A stretch of 64,000 nt of DNA from JAGQVA01 sp041391725 (GCA_041391725.1 JAWKNL010000010.1:62001-126000), one strand, 5' to 3'. Shown: positions 1 through 11,494, counted from the first letter of the stretch. Made by a program: numbers and translations. The notes: generated by a model from the sequence alone, not told the origin.

Positions 1-3000
1 CACCCAGCCATCATTGTCATAGTCGCCAAATTTTCCAATTCCATCCCTTACCCCATCGAGTTGATAATACAATGCGCTTGTAAACGCACCTGAAAGGTTT
101 TCATACAGCCGGCTGACCGGGCCGGAAGCCGAAAGGCCTGTGACCAGAAGATCTGGGTCGCCATCATTGTCAAAGTCTCCCCAGTCCACACTTCCGGAGT
201 TGACCTGCACCAACTGATTGCTGGAGTTCTGATCAATCACATATACATCGGTCAGCGGGTCGTATTCATACAGATTGGTATTGTAGGCGGCAGAAGCCGT
301 GCGGCCGGAAACGGCAATATCAAGGTAGCCATCATTTTTTTTGTAGTCGCCAAAGGCTACCGAGGCCTGCCATACAGCTTTGGGGGTCGTAAAAGGAAAT
401 GTAGCGGCAGTAGTATCAATAAAGGTGGGATCTTCATAGCTGAATAACTCCTGCGCAGCAAATACAGAGCCTTCAAAATCCTGATCGATCGCCTGTACAC
501 TCCAGTTGTATGGGCCCGGCTGCAGGCCCTGTATCGTAACACTCCGGGTGTGATACAGTTCTCCGGGGTGCACAATGCGGCGAAACCCGTTGGAGAGGTT
601 CGACATGGGCGACCTGATTTCTACTGCACTGCTTCCTCCCGGCTTGTCGAGATAAATAGCATACGTCAGTCCATTTACCTTATTGGCGGCGGTTGAGGCC
701 GGCGGATCCCAGGACAGGATCACATCAAAACCGTTGAGTTGCGCTCAAGATTGACAGGCGGACCCGGGGTAATATTGGGATTGGTATCACTGTTTTTGTA
801 TGCCTTAAAATAGCATTATTGGAACCGGTAACTCTGCCGGTGAGAATGATATCCAGTTTTTTATCATTGGTATAATCACCCCATGAAGCGCGACTGCCGA
901 GGTCCACGTTGGTAAGGGTGGAGGAAACGGCCAGGTCTTCGGTAAATTTGGTGCTGGCCGTGCTTCCATTATTCTGATATACTTTGGTAACTCTTTTGGC
1001 TATACCCAGACTATCCCATTCTCCTGTGAGGAGAATATCGAGAAACCCGTCATCGTCATAATCTCCCCAGGCTACACTGCCGTTGGCTACCGGCTGAATA
1101 GCCGTTGTACTGGTATTGGTGATATTGATAAATCCGAAGAAGAAAGGCGGAAACTCCACATATTTATAGACGTTGGTAATGGCCTGAATCGTCCCGGAGT
1201 TGGAAACGCTCCCCGAAACCAGCAAATCCAGAAATCCGTCGTTGTTGGCATCTCCCCAGGCAAGTCGCGCCAGACGCACACCGGGAATGGTTGTATTGAT
1301 CGCCACAAAGGTTCCATTTCCCTGATTGCGATATACTTCGGTAAAAGGCCCGTTGCTGGTGGGGCTGTTGGCGGCTCCCGCCAGTGCAATGTCAAGCCAC
1401 CCGTCATTGTTGTAATCGCCAAATTTCGCATCGCCAAACTCTACTTTCTCCAGCACGAGCGATGCCGCATTGTCCACCTCAAATCCATCGATATTCTGAG
1501 GAATTTTCCTGTTTCTGTACAACGTGGTAGAAAGCCCGTTATCGGAAAGCCCGGTTACCAGCAGGTCGAGGTCTCCGTCATTGTCATAGTCGCCCCAGTC
1601 GAGGCTGCCGCGGGTTACCGGTGTAAGTATGGCAGAGGCCTGACTTCCAAAGGAAAAACTCCCCACGCCGTTATTTTTGTAAATCTCCAGTTTTTTAATC
1701 CCGCCGGTAGATAGTTCGCCACAAATGGCAATATCCAGGTCGCCATCATTGTCATAATCGCCCCAGGCGACATCTGCATTATAGACATCGGGCAACTGCC
1801 CGCTGGCAGCATTGTCCTTGGTGAAGGTTCCGTCGCCATCATTCTTATACACCGAAGCGTCCACGGTCAGGGGAGCAAATGAAGTAGCACCCGAAACCAC
1901 AAAATCCATGTATCCGTCGTTGTTGTAATCCCCCCAGTCCATGGCAGCATTCATCAGACCGGCAGGAATAGGATTCGGACTAAAAGCCGCAGCAGTATTG
2001 TCACTGAATACCGAGGTGGAAGAAGTAATCGGGGTAAAGGTAAATGGCCCTGAAGTACTGAAAGCAGATCCTTCAAAATCATTATCTACCGACTGCACAC
2101 CCCAATAATAAGTACCCGCAGTCAGACCTTCCAACACCCAGGATTGTCCTTTTATGGAAGATTGGGCATATATTCTTCGTTTTCCGGTGGAAAGGTTGGC
2201 CATCCCCGGTACAATATTGTCATCTCCGGCAGTTGTACCCACGTAAATATTGTAGGTCAGTCCCGGCTGAAGCGCAGAAGGATAGGACGACCCGGAGAGA
2301 TTCCAGGTAAATACAACCGAGCCACCGACCTGAACTGCAGAAAGGTTGAGCGGAGCAGGCGGAACGACATTAGATCCTCCTGCCGCACCCGTGTTTTGAT
2401 ACAACTTCAGGGCATGGGTGGTGGTGCCACTCGTTGTGCCGGCCAGCAGAAGATCGGGTGCTTTATCGTTGTTGTAATCGCCAAAAGCCAGCGAAGCCCC
2501 GTTGTTTACATTGGCCAGGGCAGCCGATACGGTCGCATCCAGGGTAAAAGTACCATTAATATTGCGGTAAAACTGTGTGATCCGATCGGCAGATGTGTTT
2601 CCATTCTGCCCTGCAATCACAATATCAAGGTCGCCATCATGGTCGTTGTCTCCCCAGATTGCCTGTCCGTTTTTGATGCCGGTAAGGGTCGCGCCAATAT
2701 TGACAAACACGTTGGAACCGTCATTGCGCCAGACTTCGGTGACGAGGTTTGTACCGGTATTACCCGTAAGCAGGATATCGAGGTCGCCATCGAGGTCGTA
2801 GTCGCCCCATACTGCGCCTCCTTCTTTCACGCTGGTGATAGAAGGTACGCTATTACCAAAAATACTATTCCCTTTATTTTCAAATACCCGGGTGGTTGCA
2901 GGCGCAAGTGGTCCGGCGCCTGTGCCGCTTATCAGGAGATCCAGGTCTCCGTCGGCGTCATAGTCGCCCCAGGCAAGACTTCCTTTTTCCACATCGGTAA

Positions 3001-3613
3001 GCGTGGCAGTCGCTGTTGCATCTTCGACAAACTGGCTATTGCCATCGTTGCGGTAAAGGCGGGTCAGAGAGCCCGAACCGGTATTGCCGGAGATGACCAG
3101 ATCGAGATCGCCATCATTGTCGTAGTCGCCAAAAGCCGCCGCCCCGTCGCTGACGGGGGTAAGCGACGGCGTAGCCGTCGGGTCGTTGGTAAATGCACCC
3201 GTGCCATTTCCCAGGTAAAGTTTTGCCTGGCGGTTGCCATTATCGTCAAGACCACAAAGGATAAGATCGATAAAACCATCATTGTTGTAATCGCCAAAAT
3301 CAATGCCGGCATTGCGAACCTGGTCGAGAGTACTCGAACTGGCAATCACGGCAAAATTGCCGCTGGTATTGAACTGATTGCGATATATGGTGGTTCTGTA
3401 ATCATTAATCGAAGCTTCACCCGTGACAAGAATATCCAGATCATTGTCATTATCGACATCAGCCCAGATAACTTTACTATTGGCAAGCCCTGAAGGAGAA
3501 CCAAGCACCGTGGTAAAGTCAGTGTAGTTCTGAGCGGAAACCGGTGCGACAAATGAGAGAAGGAGCAAAACACAAATCAGCAATCTCCCGGATCGTCTGT
3601 TTTGGTCAGACAT
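1..3613 (-). CDS. FG-GAP/VCBS repeat surface protein (partial, two frameshifts)
   Basis: Secreted protein built from many FG-GAP/VCBS-like repeats, each carrying a WGDYDNDGDLDLLVTG-type segment whose Asp/Asn-rich loop resembles a calcium-binding beta-propeller loop. At least fifteen copies are readable. Two fibronectin-III-like stretches (starting near PPAPLNLSAVQVGG and WDPPAST) divide them. Such proteins are usually surface adhesins or integrin-like beta-propellers; the ligand is unknown. I start at 3613 because the protein then opens with a clean signal peptide ending SFAVAPVSAQ-like (RLLICVLLLLSFVAPVSAQ); an ATG at 3664 would add 17 non-signal residues. Reading stops near 725 but homology continues to base 1 after one-base deletions in short T runs near 805 and 739 (plus-strand view). 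The C-terminus lies outside the window, so a T9SS sorting domain cannot be checked. Confidence 0.85.
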
Positions 3614-3721
3614 CTGCAAGTAGAGAGGGTAGCTGCTGAATAATTTTTTGTAGGTGTTGTGCATATCAATGCTTATGGTAGTTCGATGTTGGGGTTAAGG
3701 TATAGGTAAGTAAGTGCTTGT

Positions 3722-4428
3722 TTATTTTTCAGGATCAATCGGAGGCGGAAGTTCTTTCCTACGTAAGACAAGAAACGCTGCGGTTCCCCCTACCAAAGCC
3801 GCCGCAGGAGCTATGATATAATAGAGGGGGATTTTCCGGGCAATAATAAAATCATGGGTAAATACATCGATGCCGGTTTTGCCGGTACCTACTATCCGCA
3901 CCCGATATCCTTTGCCTGGCGGAAGATCATCGGGTACCTGCCACGTATATTTATCGGCCTGGGTGACCACGTGGATGGTATCGAGCGCATTGTCATACTG
4001 ATAAAGTACCAGACTGAGATCGTCGAGGTAGCTGTTTCCGCCGTACCAGGAGAAGGTAAACGGGTTGCCACGCTTAGCGGTAAGATCTTCCCGGGGGTCA
4101 TTGATAAGAAAACTGGGAATAGCTCTGACGCGAAACTTCACCGGGCCGCGAAATCTGCCAGACTCTCCGATTGCGTTCCAGACGACGCTGTGGTCGCCAA
4201 CGCTGATGCTATCTCCGATATCTCCGTAAACTTTGGTAAGCCGGATGGTGTCTTTGGGGGTAATGGCAAATATATCCACACGGTAGGTACGTGCTTCAGC
4301 GGGATCCTGTAGCGTATAAAAATGCGTACACTGTCCCGCCCTACCCTTTCGGCCCGTACAGAAGAGACATTTTGTGCATGCACATAAGCAGGAAATAAAA
4401 ATAAAACCCCCAGGTAGAATAGCCTCAT
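3722..4428 (-). CDS. Secreted protein with C-terminal membrane anchor (one frameshift)
   Basis: Family not recognised. The N-terminus at 4428 is a signal peptide (MRLFYLGVLFLFPAYVHAQ). The middle is beta-rich and resembles a fibronectin/Ig-like fold (SFSWYGGNSYLDDLSLVLYQ, then YTWQVPDDLPPGKGYRVRIVG). The C-terminus has one hydrophobic helix (YYIIAPAAALVGGTAAFLVL) followed by RRKELPPP, so the protein is probably anchored with its bulk outside. The frame breaks near 4318-4322: restoring one base in an A5 run joins RIF to YTLQDPAEARTYRVDIF without loss, so I treat it as one gene of about 235 residues. It lies 108 bases downstream of nothing on its own strand except the divergent priA region, and upstream of the FG-GAP gene in the same direction, so the two may be co-transcribed. 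Confidence 0.65.
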
Positions 4429-4795
4429 ATTTTTCTGGTTAATCAGTCCTTTTATTCTCAAATAGCGCACCAAACACGGCAGGCTACCTGTTTTTTTTCA
4501 CAATTGCCATTTCCTCCCCTATTCCCACCCGACATGGTCTGAAGGGTAAGAAGGAAGGGGAAAAAGAAACATGATCTGTTTAGAGACGATTCAGGCTGCT
4601 GTTCCCACTCAATCCATAACAATCCATAAGTAGGAACGAAATTCGTGCCCGGCTATTTTATTGGACAGTGAATATAGAAGAGGTCACACTGATTTTTTCT
4701 GAAAAGCGTATAAATCCTCGTTTTTTGTGATTTTTTGTAGCAAAATAAATAACACCATGGTATATTTGATCTAATTTTATTAGCATAATCAACCT
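4429..4795. other. Divergent intergenic region before priA
   Basis: This 367-base AT-rich stretch separates the minus-strand secreted protein from priA. Apart from the priA promoter-like element at its right end, I see no gene, hairpin or repeat in it. Confidence 0.5.
4734..4768 (+). promoter_or_regulatory. Candidate promoter of priA
   Basis: A perfect Bacteroidota -7 element TATATTTG (TAnnTTTG) lies at 4761-4768, with TTTG at 4734-4737. The 23-base spacer is longer than the usual 19 or so. The -7 element is 27 bases before the TTG start of priA. Confidence 0.5.
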
Positions 4796-7252
4796 TTGCC
4801 TTCTATTGCTGAAGTCATACTGCCCCTGGCCGTCAGGTCAAATTTCCACTACCTCATCCACGAAACACAGAGAGATGCTGTGCAAACGGGAAAAAGGGTG
4901 CTGGTGAGTTTTGGTAAATCCAAAATCTATACGGGAGTGGTCAGGAAGATCATTGACCATCCGTCCGAATCTCAGTTGCGCGGGATCAAACCCATCGAAG
5001 AAATCCTCGACGAAAAGCCCGTTCTGGGAGAAACGCAGTTGCAACTTTTCGAATGGATTGCTTTTTACTATATGTGTACGCCGGGAGAGGTGCTAAAAGC
5101 TGCCCTCCCTGCAGGGCTAAAACCCGAAAGTTCGCTCCGTGTACAAATGGAGGATATACCGGACTGGCAGCGTCTTTCTTTGGATGACAAAGAATTTATG
5201 CTCATGGAGGCGCTGAGCATACAGCCCGTGCTCGATTTTCAGGAAGTCTCCGCTATCTGGGGCATCCTGAATCCTTCTCCACGACTAAAAGTCATGGAAG
5301 GCAGAAAACTGATCCGTACTTTTCAGCTTGTAGAACCGCGTTACAAACCCAAATACAAAACTTTTCTTAAACTTGCAGAAGCCTTTACCGACGAAGCCCG
5401 CCTCCACGAAGCCTTTGAATCTCTTTCCAATGCCCCTTCACAGGAAAACCTCCTGATGCGCATTGTCTCAGCATGGTATCAGGGCAACATCCTGCCTAAA
5501 ACCGAAACCCTCAAAGAGCTGGAAATCGGCTCCCAGGTCGCTCAGGTTCTTATCAAAAAGGGAATTATCGAAGAAGAGGAAGTCCTCATCGACCGGCTGG
5601 AGATGTACGGATACAAATTGCACGAAAACAAGATCATCCTCACAGCCCTTCAGGAAAAAGCAATCACAGAAATACGCAACAGCCTTTCCCATTCTCCCGG
5701 AAAGCCTGTGCTCCTCCATGGAATTACCGGTAGCGGCAAGACCCATATCTATATCGAGTTGATTCGGGAAGCCCTTCAAAAAGGCAAACAGGTGCTTTAT
5801 CTTCTCCCGGAAATCACACTTACCAAACAAATCATCGACCGCGTCAAAAGCGCCTTTGGAGAATCTGTAGGCATTTATCACAGCAGGTTTAATGACCACG
5901 AACGTGTCGAAATCTGGAATAAAGTAAAAAACCGCGAGTATCAGATCGTCATTGGCGTGCGCTCAGCCATATTTTTACCTTTTGATGATCTGGGGATGAT
6001 TGTCGTGGATGAAGAGCATGATAGTTCATTCAAACAAACGGAACCCGCCCCCCGGTACAATGCCCGTGATGTAGCCATTTATTATGGCGTAAATTTTCAG
6101 TGCCCGGTCATCCTGGGGTCTGCCACTCCTTCTTTTGAATCATATCAGAATGCGCGGCAAAACAAATACACACTGGTCGAACTCACCCAACGCGCCACGA
6201 CAGCGCAGATGCCGGAGATTCAGATTGTGGATATGCGCATTCAGCGAAAACAGCGCCTCTCCGATGGGGTTTTCTCCAAAATACTCCGCGATGCCATGGC
6301 CGAAACCCTTACCCGGGGCGAACAGGTGATTTTGTTTCAAAATCGCAGAGGATTTTCGCCCTATCTGATCTGTGAGACTTGCGGGCATGTGCCTCAGTGT
6401 ATCAACTGCGACATCAGTACGACCTACCATAAAGGCAAAGAACACCTTCGCTGCCACTATTGCGGCCATACCGATTTTAACGTCAACAAATGCGAGCACT
6501 GCGGGAACTATACCTTGCGCCGCGCAGGTGCCGGTACAGAGCGGATTGAAGAGGAAGTAGCAGCACTTTTTCCCGGGTATGTTACCCAAAGGATGGATCT
6601 CGATACGACGCGGACCAAACTGGGTTATCAACATATCATCAGCCGCTTCGAAAACAAGCAGATCGATATCCTGGTTGGTACACAGATGGTTTCCAAAGGA
6701 CTTGATTTTGAGAACGTGACGCTGGTCGGCGTAATTAATGCAGACAACCTCCTCACTTTCCCCGACTTCCGCGCCTTTGAAAGTGCCTATCAACTACTGA
6801 CGCAGGTAAGCGGCAGAGCAGGAAGAAGTACAAAAAAAGGCCGGGTGATCATTCAAAGTATGATGCCGGACAATATCGTGCTCACTTCTGTGGAAAAACC
6901 TTATGTGCATTTTTTTGAGGGAGAAATTTCGGGAAGACAACAATTGGCTTACCCGCCATTTACCCGGCTGATCAGAATTGAATTTAAACATAAAGACCGG
7001 AGCTTTATAGAAACCGAAGCCATGCGGCTTTACCATCTTTTCAAACCTCTGTTTGGTACCAACCTCCTCGGCCCAGACTATGCCGTTGTGGCCAGGGTCA
7101 GAAACCAATACCGGATGCAGTTTATGATCAAAATCGGAAAAAATATTGCTGCAGCGCGGCTCCGAGAATCTCTCCATAAAGCCATCGAAGCCTACTACGA
7201 ATCAGCACCGGTGAAAAGCCTGCGAATTCTGATAGATATTGATCCGGTCTGA
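4796..7252 (+). CDS. priA: Primosomal protein N' (replication restart helicase PriA)
   Basis: Superfamily 2 3'-to-5' DNA helicase that recognises stalled replication forks and reloads the replisome. The 818 residues match the family in length. Order: N-terminal DNA-binding domain (about 1-110), helicase core with Walker A GITGSGKTH near 309 and the DEEH Walker B box near 405, a zinc-binding insertion with eight cysteines in CxxC pairs (about 526-571: CETCGH, CINC, CHYCGH, CEHCGN), then helicase motif VI (SGRAGRS near 672) and the C-terminal domain. The start is a TTG: no ATG lies between it and the in-frame TAG at 4781-4783, and the N-terminus aligns with IAEVILPLA of other PriA proteins. A single-gene unit with its own upstream promoter element is likely. 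Confidence 0.97.
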   Translation: MPSIAEVILPLAVRSNFHYLIHETQRDAVQTGKRVLVSFGKSKIYTGVVRKIIDHPSESQLRGIKPIEEILDEKPVLGETQLQLFEWIAFYYMCTPGEVLKAALPAGLKPESSLRVQMEDIPDWQRLSLDDKEFMLMEALSIQPVLDFQEVSAIWGILNPSPRLKVMEGRKLIRTFQLVEPRYKPKYKTFLKLAEAFTDEARLHEAFESLSNAPSQENLLMRIVSAWYQGNILPKTETLKELEIGSQVAQVLIKKGIIEEEEVLIDRLEMYGYKLHENKIILTALQEKAITEIRNSLSHSPGKPVLLHGITGSGKTHIYIELIREALQKGKQVLYLLPEITLTKQIIDRVKSAFGESVGIYHSRFNDHERVEIWNKVKNREYQIVIGVRSAIFLPFDDLGMIVVDEEHDSSFKQTEPAPRYNARDVAIYYGVNFQCPVILGSATPSFESYQNARQNKYTLVELTQRATTAQMPEIQIVDMRIQRKQRLSDGVFSKILRDAMAETLTRGEQVILFQNRRGFSPYLICETCGHVPQCINCDISTTYHKGKEHLRCHYCGHTDFNVNKCEHCGNYTLRRAGAGTERIEEEVAALFPGYVTQRMDLDTTRTKLGYQHIISRFENKQIDILVGTQMVSKGLDFENVTLVGVINADNLLTFPDFRAFESAYQLLTQVSGRAGRSTKKGRVIIQSMMPDNIVLTSVEKPYVHFFEGEISGRQQLAYPPFTRLIRIEFKHKDRSFIETEAMRLYHLFKPLFGTNLLGPDYAVVARVRNQYRMQFMIKIGKNIAAARLRESLHKAIEAYYESAPVKSLRILIDIDPV

Positions 7253-7280
7253 AAACCGGTAAGGATTTATTCCGATTTCC

Positions 7281-7309
7281 TTTGTTATGGTCATTTATTT
7301 GTAACTTTA
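7281..7309 (+). promoter_or_regulatory. Candidate promoter of the DUF3467 gene
   Basis: TTTG at 7281-7284 and TAACTTTA at 7302-7309 (one mismatch to TAnnTTTG) are separated by 17 bases and end 28 bases before the ATG at 7338. The match is reasonable but not perfect. Confidence 0.4.
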
Positions 7310-7337
7310 ACCCGAAAAAATCTTCGTACCCACAATT

Positions 7338-7664
7338 ATGGACGATCAACATAAGAAAAAAAACGCCCCGTCGCAGATAAACATTGAACTTTCAGCAGAA
7401 ACCGCACGCGGAGTTTACAGCAATCTTGCGGTGATTTCTCATTCTCATTCCGAATTTATCCTTGACTTCATCCAGATTCTTTCCGGAACGCCCAAGGCGG
7501 AAGTTCGGTCAAGAGTCATTATGACACCACAGAATGCAAAACGGCTGCTACTGGCGTTGAAAGAAAATATCGAAAAATTTGAACAGACCAACGGAGAAGT
7601 CCTGATCCCCGACAGAGATATGCACCTTCCCCCCAACTTTGGCGGGCCGACAGGATACGCTTAA
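7338..7664 (+). CDS. DUF3467 domain protein
   Basis: Small soluble protein of 108 residues of the DUF3467 family, which is common in Bacteroidota and has no established function. Recognition rests on the pattern INIELSAETARGVYSNLAVI, then SEFILDFIQILSG, RVIMTPQNAKRLLLALKENI and a Pro/Gly-rich tail ending PPNFGGPTGYA. No signal peptide or membrane segment is visible. It follows priA in the same direction after an 85-base gap that contains a promoter-like element, and its stop codon overlaps the stop of the convergent TPR gene by four bases. Confidence 0.85.
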   Translation: MDDQHKKKNAPSQINIELSAETARGVYSNLAVISHSHSEFILDFIQILSGTPKAEVRSRVIMTPQNAKRLLLALKENIEKFEQTNGEVLIPDRDMHLPPNFGGPTGYA

Positions 7665-8917
7665 ATTTCGGGGCATTTTCCTGCCAGACATGCGCCGGCC
7701 TGTGTCTTTATGAGATGGTTTTCGTCCATATCGAGGGCTTTCTGATACCATTCACCGGCTTTTTCCTTCTGATTCAGGCCGTCCATGCATCTGCCGAGAT
7801 AATAGGCATTTGCAGGAAGGTGAATTTCTGATTCAATCCCTGCCAGTTTTGCCATTTCATTGCTGATCTTAAAAAAACTGGCCGCCTGACTATACCGCTT
7901 ATCACGCTCCAGACTGATTCGCCCCAGATAGTGATATACCCGCAACATCAACTGGGAGGTGTAGTTGGATTCCACACTGGTGATATGCCGTTTCTGCGAA
8001 CCTGGCAAACGCTCAAACCCGGCCTGGAGTTTCTTCAAAATGATTTCGGCTTCTCCATACCGGCGATTGTACACCAGCGCCCGGGCAAAATCTGCCTGAA
8101 ACCATGTATTCCCGGGGTATTTCAAAGCCAGGGCTTTTTTTATACTCAGTGAACGGGCGTATTCCCCCTCCTCTTCCAGATATATATCACCCAGATAATA
8201 CATAGCTTCTGCCTGGGTAAAATTATTGTTTCCCGCCGCATATTCCAGTTCCTCCAGCCCTATTTCTGCGTCTCCGTCGGGAAAAAAGACTGCAAAGGGT
8301 TTGATATATGAATGCCTTGCCGGAAACACCGCTGCATAATAATGGTAAATCCCCGCACTGAAATAAAACTCCGGGCTCTTCTGGGTATAAGTCAGGCTTT
8401 TGCTCAGATAGGGCAACGCCTTTCTTCCAGTATTGGCAGCACGCAACCATTCTCTCCTGATAATATACAGACGGGTAAGGAAAGCATAACTCATATATTG
8501 GAAAAAAACATATTCGAGTTCATACCCGGGGGAATCTTTCATTTTCTGATTGCGGGCTACTGCATCTTCCAGTTGTGTTTCTATATAAGCATGCCAGTTG
8601 TCTGTGGTGGAAATAAAACTCTGCCACCACCGGTTGAGCGCCAGCAGAAACAAAGGCGCCGGGTGGTGGGGATAGGCCTTGTCAAGTGTAGAAAAAATTG
8701 TTTCGGCAGCATCGTATTCCAGGTTATAGGTTTTTTGGATCCCTTCTGCTGCCATTTTGCGAAAATGCTGGTCGTAAAAAACCTGCGATACGCCTTCATT
8801 ACCTCCCCATAACAAACAGCCAAGAAGAATGTAGCCGCAAAAGGGTTTTATCCGTCGCCTGATTCCGGATATTGGGGGTTGGGGCAAGAATAAGCGAAGG
8901 AAGGTTTTGAGATTCAT
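7661..8917 (-). CDS. Secreted TPR-repeat protein
   Basis: Protein of about 418 residues built from helical tetratricopeptide-like repeats, for example AAETIFSTLDKAYPHHPAPLFLLA, YYLGDIYLEEEGEYARSL and the C-terminal AYYLGRCMDGLNQKEKAGEW. The start at 8917 (MNLKTFLRLFLP) is chosen because a hydrophobic segment (FCGYILLGCLLWGGNEGVSQ) then sits near residue 30 as a signal peptide or anchor; an ATG at 8971 would add a second hydrophobic stretch. TPR arrays mediate protein contacts, and no catalytic domain is present. The gene is convergent with the DUF3467 gene, stops overlapping. Function unknown. Confidence 0.7.
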   Translation of the reverse strand: MNLKTFLRLFLPQPPISGIRRRIKPFCGYILLGCLLWGGNEGVSQVFYDQHFRKMAAEGIQKTYNLEYDAAETIFSTLDKAYPHHPAPLFLLALNRWWQSFISTTDNWHAYIETQLEDAVARNQKMKDSPGYELEYVFFQYMSYAFLTRLYIIRREWLRAANTGRKALPYLSKSLTYTQKSPEFYFSAGIYHYYAAVFPARHSYIKPFAVFFPDGDAEIGLEELEYAAGNNNFTQAEAMYYLGDIYLEEEGEYARSLSIKKALALKYPGNTWFQADFARALVYNRRYGEAEIILKKLQAGFERLPGSQKRHITSVESNYTSQLMLRVYHYLGRISLERDKRYSQAASFFKISNEMAKLAGIESEIHLPANAYYLGRCMDGLNQKEKAGEWYQKALDMDENHLIKTQAGACLAGKCPEI

Positions 8918-9079
8918 GAATGGTTTTGGACAAAAAAGCAGCAGCAAAGTTATGGCAAAACAGGAAAACATTCGGGCAAATTTTGCGGCAAAAGCTTTCG
9001 GGCTTTAGAAAGGCAAATTTTTATTTGTAACCTATCCTTAGTATTTTACGAATTATCAGTACGTATTCTTTTATAGGTA

Positions 9080-9286
9080 ATGAATCAAAAAATGAAAAAG
9101 AGCCTGCTTATTCAGATGTACCTGAAACTCCCTCTGTGGGGCCAAATCACCCTTCCGGTAGTAGGTGTTTTCCTCGTTATATCAATTTTTAAAACAATTT
9201 CCTGGGCTTTTTACCTGGGTTTATTTGCGATCGCAGCGTATCTGGTTGCCAGCGCATTCCTGTATTTCAAGGATAAAAAACGATAA
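9080..9286 (+). CDS. Small membrane protein, unknown
   Basis: 68-residue protein with a basic N-terminus (MNQKMKKS) and two probable membrane helices (ITLPVVGVFLVISIF and AFYLGLFAIAAYLVASAFLYF) ending in the basic tail KDKKR. The family is not recognised. It is supported as a gene by its start context, codon use like that of neighbouring genes, and the hairpin terminator directly downstream. It is divergent from the TPR gene. Confidence 0.6.
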   Translation: MNQKMKKSLLIQMYLKLPLWGQITLPVVGVFLVISIFKTISWAFYLGLFAIAAYLVASAFLYFKDKKR

Positions 9287-9310
9287 TTCCTCTACCCCGT
9301 CAAAGAAAAA

Positions 9311-9350
9311 AATACCCTCTCCCGTGTTCCGGAAGAGGGTTTATTTTTGT
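9311..9350. terminator. Bidirectional hairpin terminator
   Basis: Inverted repeat ACCCTCT (9314-9320) / AGAGGGT (9334-9340), flanked by an A-rich stretch on the left and TTTATTTTT on the right. It sits between the convergent small membrane protein gene and the metalloprotease gene and can serve both. Confidence 0.8.
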
Positions 9351-9363
9351 ATCAGAGAATGGA

Positions 9364-11494
9364 TTACTCTACTGAAAGTTTTTCGACTATTGCGCCTTTT
9401 TCATTCGTAAGGCGGATAAAATAGATACCGGAAGCCAGGTTTCCCACTGGTAGTTCGTAGCGATTGATTCCGGTAGTTGCGATATCTTTCATGGAATATA
9501 CCTCTCTGCCGTTTACGTCAATCATCGATACACTCACATTTCCACCCATTGGTGTATCATACATCAGCCATGCGATATCTGAAGCAGGATTAGGAACTAC
9601 TTTCAGGTTGCCGGAAACATCGGAAGGATCGACATCCAGGCTAAAAATCTCATTGATGTTGATGTTATCAATATAGAGGTTGTTTTCGTAGTTGGTAGTA
9701 TGGCGAAACTTGATGACTACGTAAGTACTGTCAGAATAGTCTGTCAGATCCACCCATTCCTGGCGCCAATGTGAAGCAGCAAGCGGCACAAAAGAAGCGG
9801 TGGTGGCGGTGGTAGTTGCCAGGTCATTGCCATATTTTTTCCAGAGCAACTGAAAGTTTTTCCCGCAGTCACCCGAAGCCCATACTTCGAGTGTATCGGT
9901 AAAGCCCGAATTGGCGGCATAACGCGCATAAGCTACATGGAATGACAGCCCGACTTTGTCAAAAGAAGTGAGATCAAGCCGGGGAGAGCAGTTCGTCCAC
10001 CTGACCAATCGCAGAATAGTTGTAGTTGTCCATAAAAGCTGAACCAGATCCGTTGCGACCGATCGGGGCTTCCTGCCATGTGATTTGGTTATCGCCGTTG
10101 GTGGTTGACCAGTTGGCGGGCGGAAATGCGCCACTTTCAAAACCTTCAAAGAAAGGGATTGCGATTCCGGCATTATTGAGCGCCTCAAAGGTAGAAGTAA
10201 ACGCATCATTGGCAGGATCACTATCGCTGTTTCCATTGGGGCTGGAGGTGTAGGCTTTGAAGGAATGGGTACCGATAGACACATTAAAAGATGGGAAGTT
10301 AACCAACTGTGATGCACCGGGGTTGAGGGTGCCCGACCAGAAATTGATCGCCAGAAGATTGCCGTCGAGTTCATATTTGATCTGAGCGGAGGTAACGACG
10401 TTTTGTCCAAAATTCCGGATCATTACCGCTCCTCTTGACTTACCTCCGCACTGGTCTCCATTGGGATCGAGGATTGCCTCTACTCCGATATCGTCAAATC
10501 CTGCTTTGAGACAGCCGCCTGAATTGAGAAAAGAGACCAGCGGCCCGCCAGGTGCAAACATCGCCCGCATGGCCGTTGCCTGACCAATGGTAAAGAGGTT
10601 GAAACAAGCGTCATCACTGTAGTCCATATAGTTCATATACATATCGCCATTGGCAGCAGCGGGGCAACTGATATAGGGGAAAGTCTGACAGCCAAAATTG
10701 GGCTGATCCTGAATCGGTGTATCGGCGATTCCATCGTCATTGGTGCATCCGCCTGCACCCCAAGTGTGCTTCAGGGAGAGCCAGTGTCCGATTTCATGCG
10801 TAGCGGTTCTTCCCAGATCAAAGGAAGGGTCGAGATTTGAGCCAATTCGGCCAAAATATTCGGGGCCGATAACTACGCCCTCGCCGCTGCTTCCGGCAGG
10901 GGCTGCATAACCAAGAAGGCCTCCGGTAAGTGGACCAACCCATATATTCAGATAATCGCCCTGTGGCCAGGGATCGGCACCTCCGGATGCAGAGGCTTTG
11001 ATATCGTCGGTTGCATCAGAAAAAACCGATTTGCTGGTAGAAGTGCGTGTTATACCATTGGATGGGTTGCCGGATGGGTCGAAAGACGCCAGACAAAACT
11101 CGATTTCAGAATCACCCGCCAGCGGTTTAAAAGGGGCCGGGGTATTGACGGTATCGGCATTCAACCTCCGGAAATCTTCATTCAGCACATCTATCTGGGA
11201 CTGCACCTGCGCATCCGGAATATTCTGGGCAGGCGTATTATAAACCACATGGACAACAACCGGGATTTGATATATGGTGCCACGGGCCGGGTTTCCTCCT
11301 TTGGCAATCTGCTCAGAAACAAACCTGTCAATAGCCGCCAGTCTTTGTGCAAACTGGGGATCTTTCTGCATTTGAAGCTGATAATAGGCATCGGTTCCAC
11401 AGACGGGGCGAACCGATTGAGCAGAAAGCCGAGGATAAGGCAATAGTGTTAATAAAAAGATTGCCAGCGAAAAACGTAGAAGTTGATGTATCAT
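9364..11494 (-). CDS. M43 (pappalysin-type) metalloprotease with T9SS sorting domain (one frameshift)
   Basis: Secreted zinc endopeptidase of MEROPS family M43, about 710 residues when the frame is restored. It has a signal peptide (FSLAIFLLTLLPYPRLSAQ), a propeptide-like region, and the zinc motif HEIGHWLSLKH near residues 233-243 with the Met-turn region YMNYMDYSDD. After the catalytic domain come a CARDB-like beta domain (GVEAILDPNGDQC onwards) and a jelly-roll domain (EGFESGAFPPANW to NINEI). The end is a type A T9SS sorting domain (VVPNPASDIAWLMY to IVEKLSVE), so it is exported by type IX secretion and attached to or released from the surface. The frame breaks at the G4 run 9981-9984; adding one base joins DELLSP to RLDLTSF cleanly, so a sequencing error is likely. 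Probable role: extracellular protein degradation. Confidence 0.9.

Noticed and set aside
2144..3493. Long plus-strand open frame of about 449 codons antisense to the FG-GAP gene
   Set aside because: The minus strand carries clear repeated DxDxDG modules; the plus-strand frame is a low-complexity shadow of repetitive DNA with no recognisable domain.
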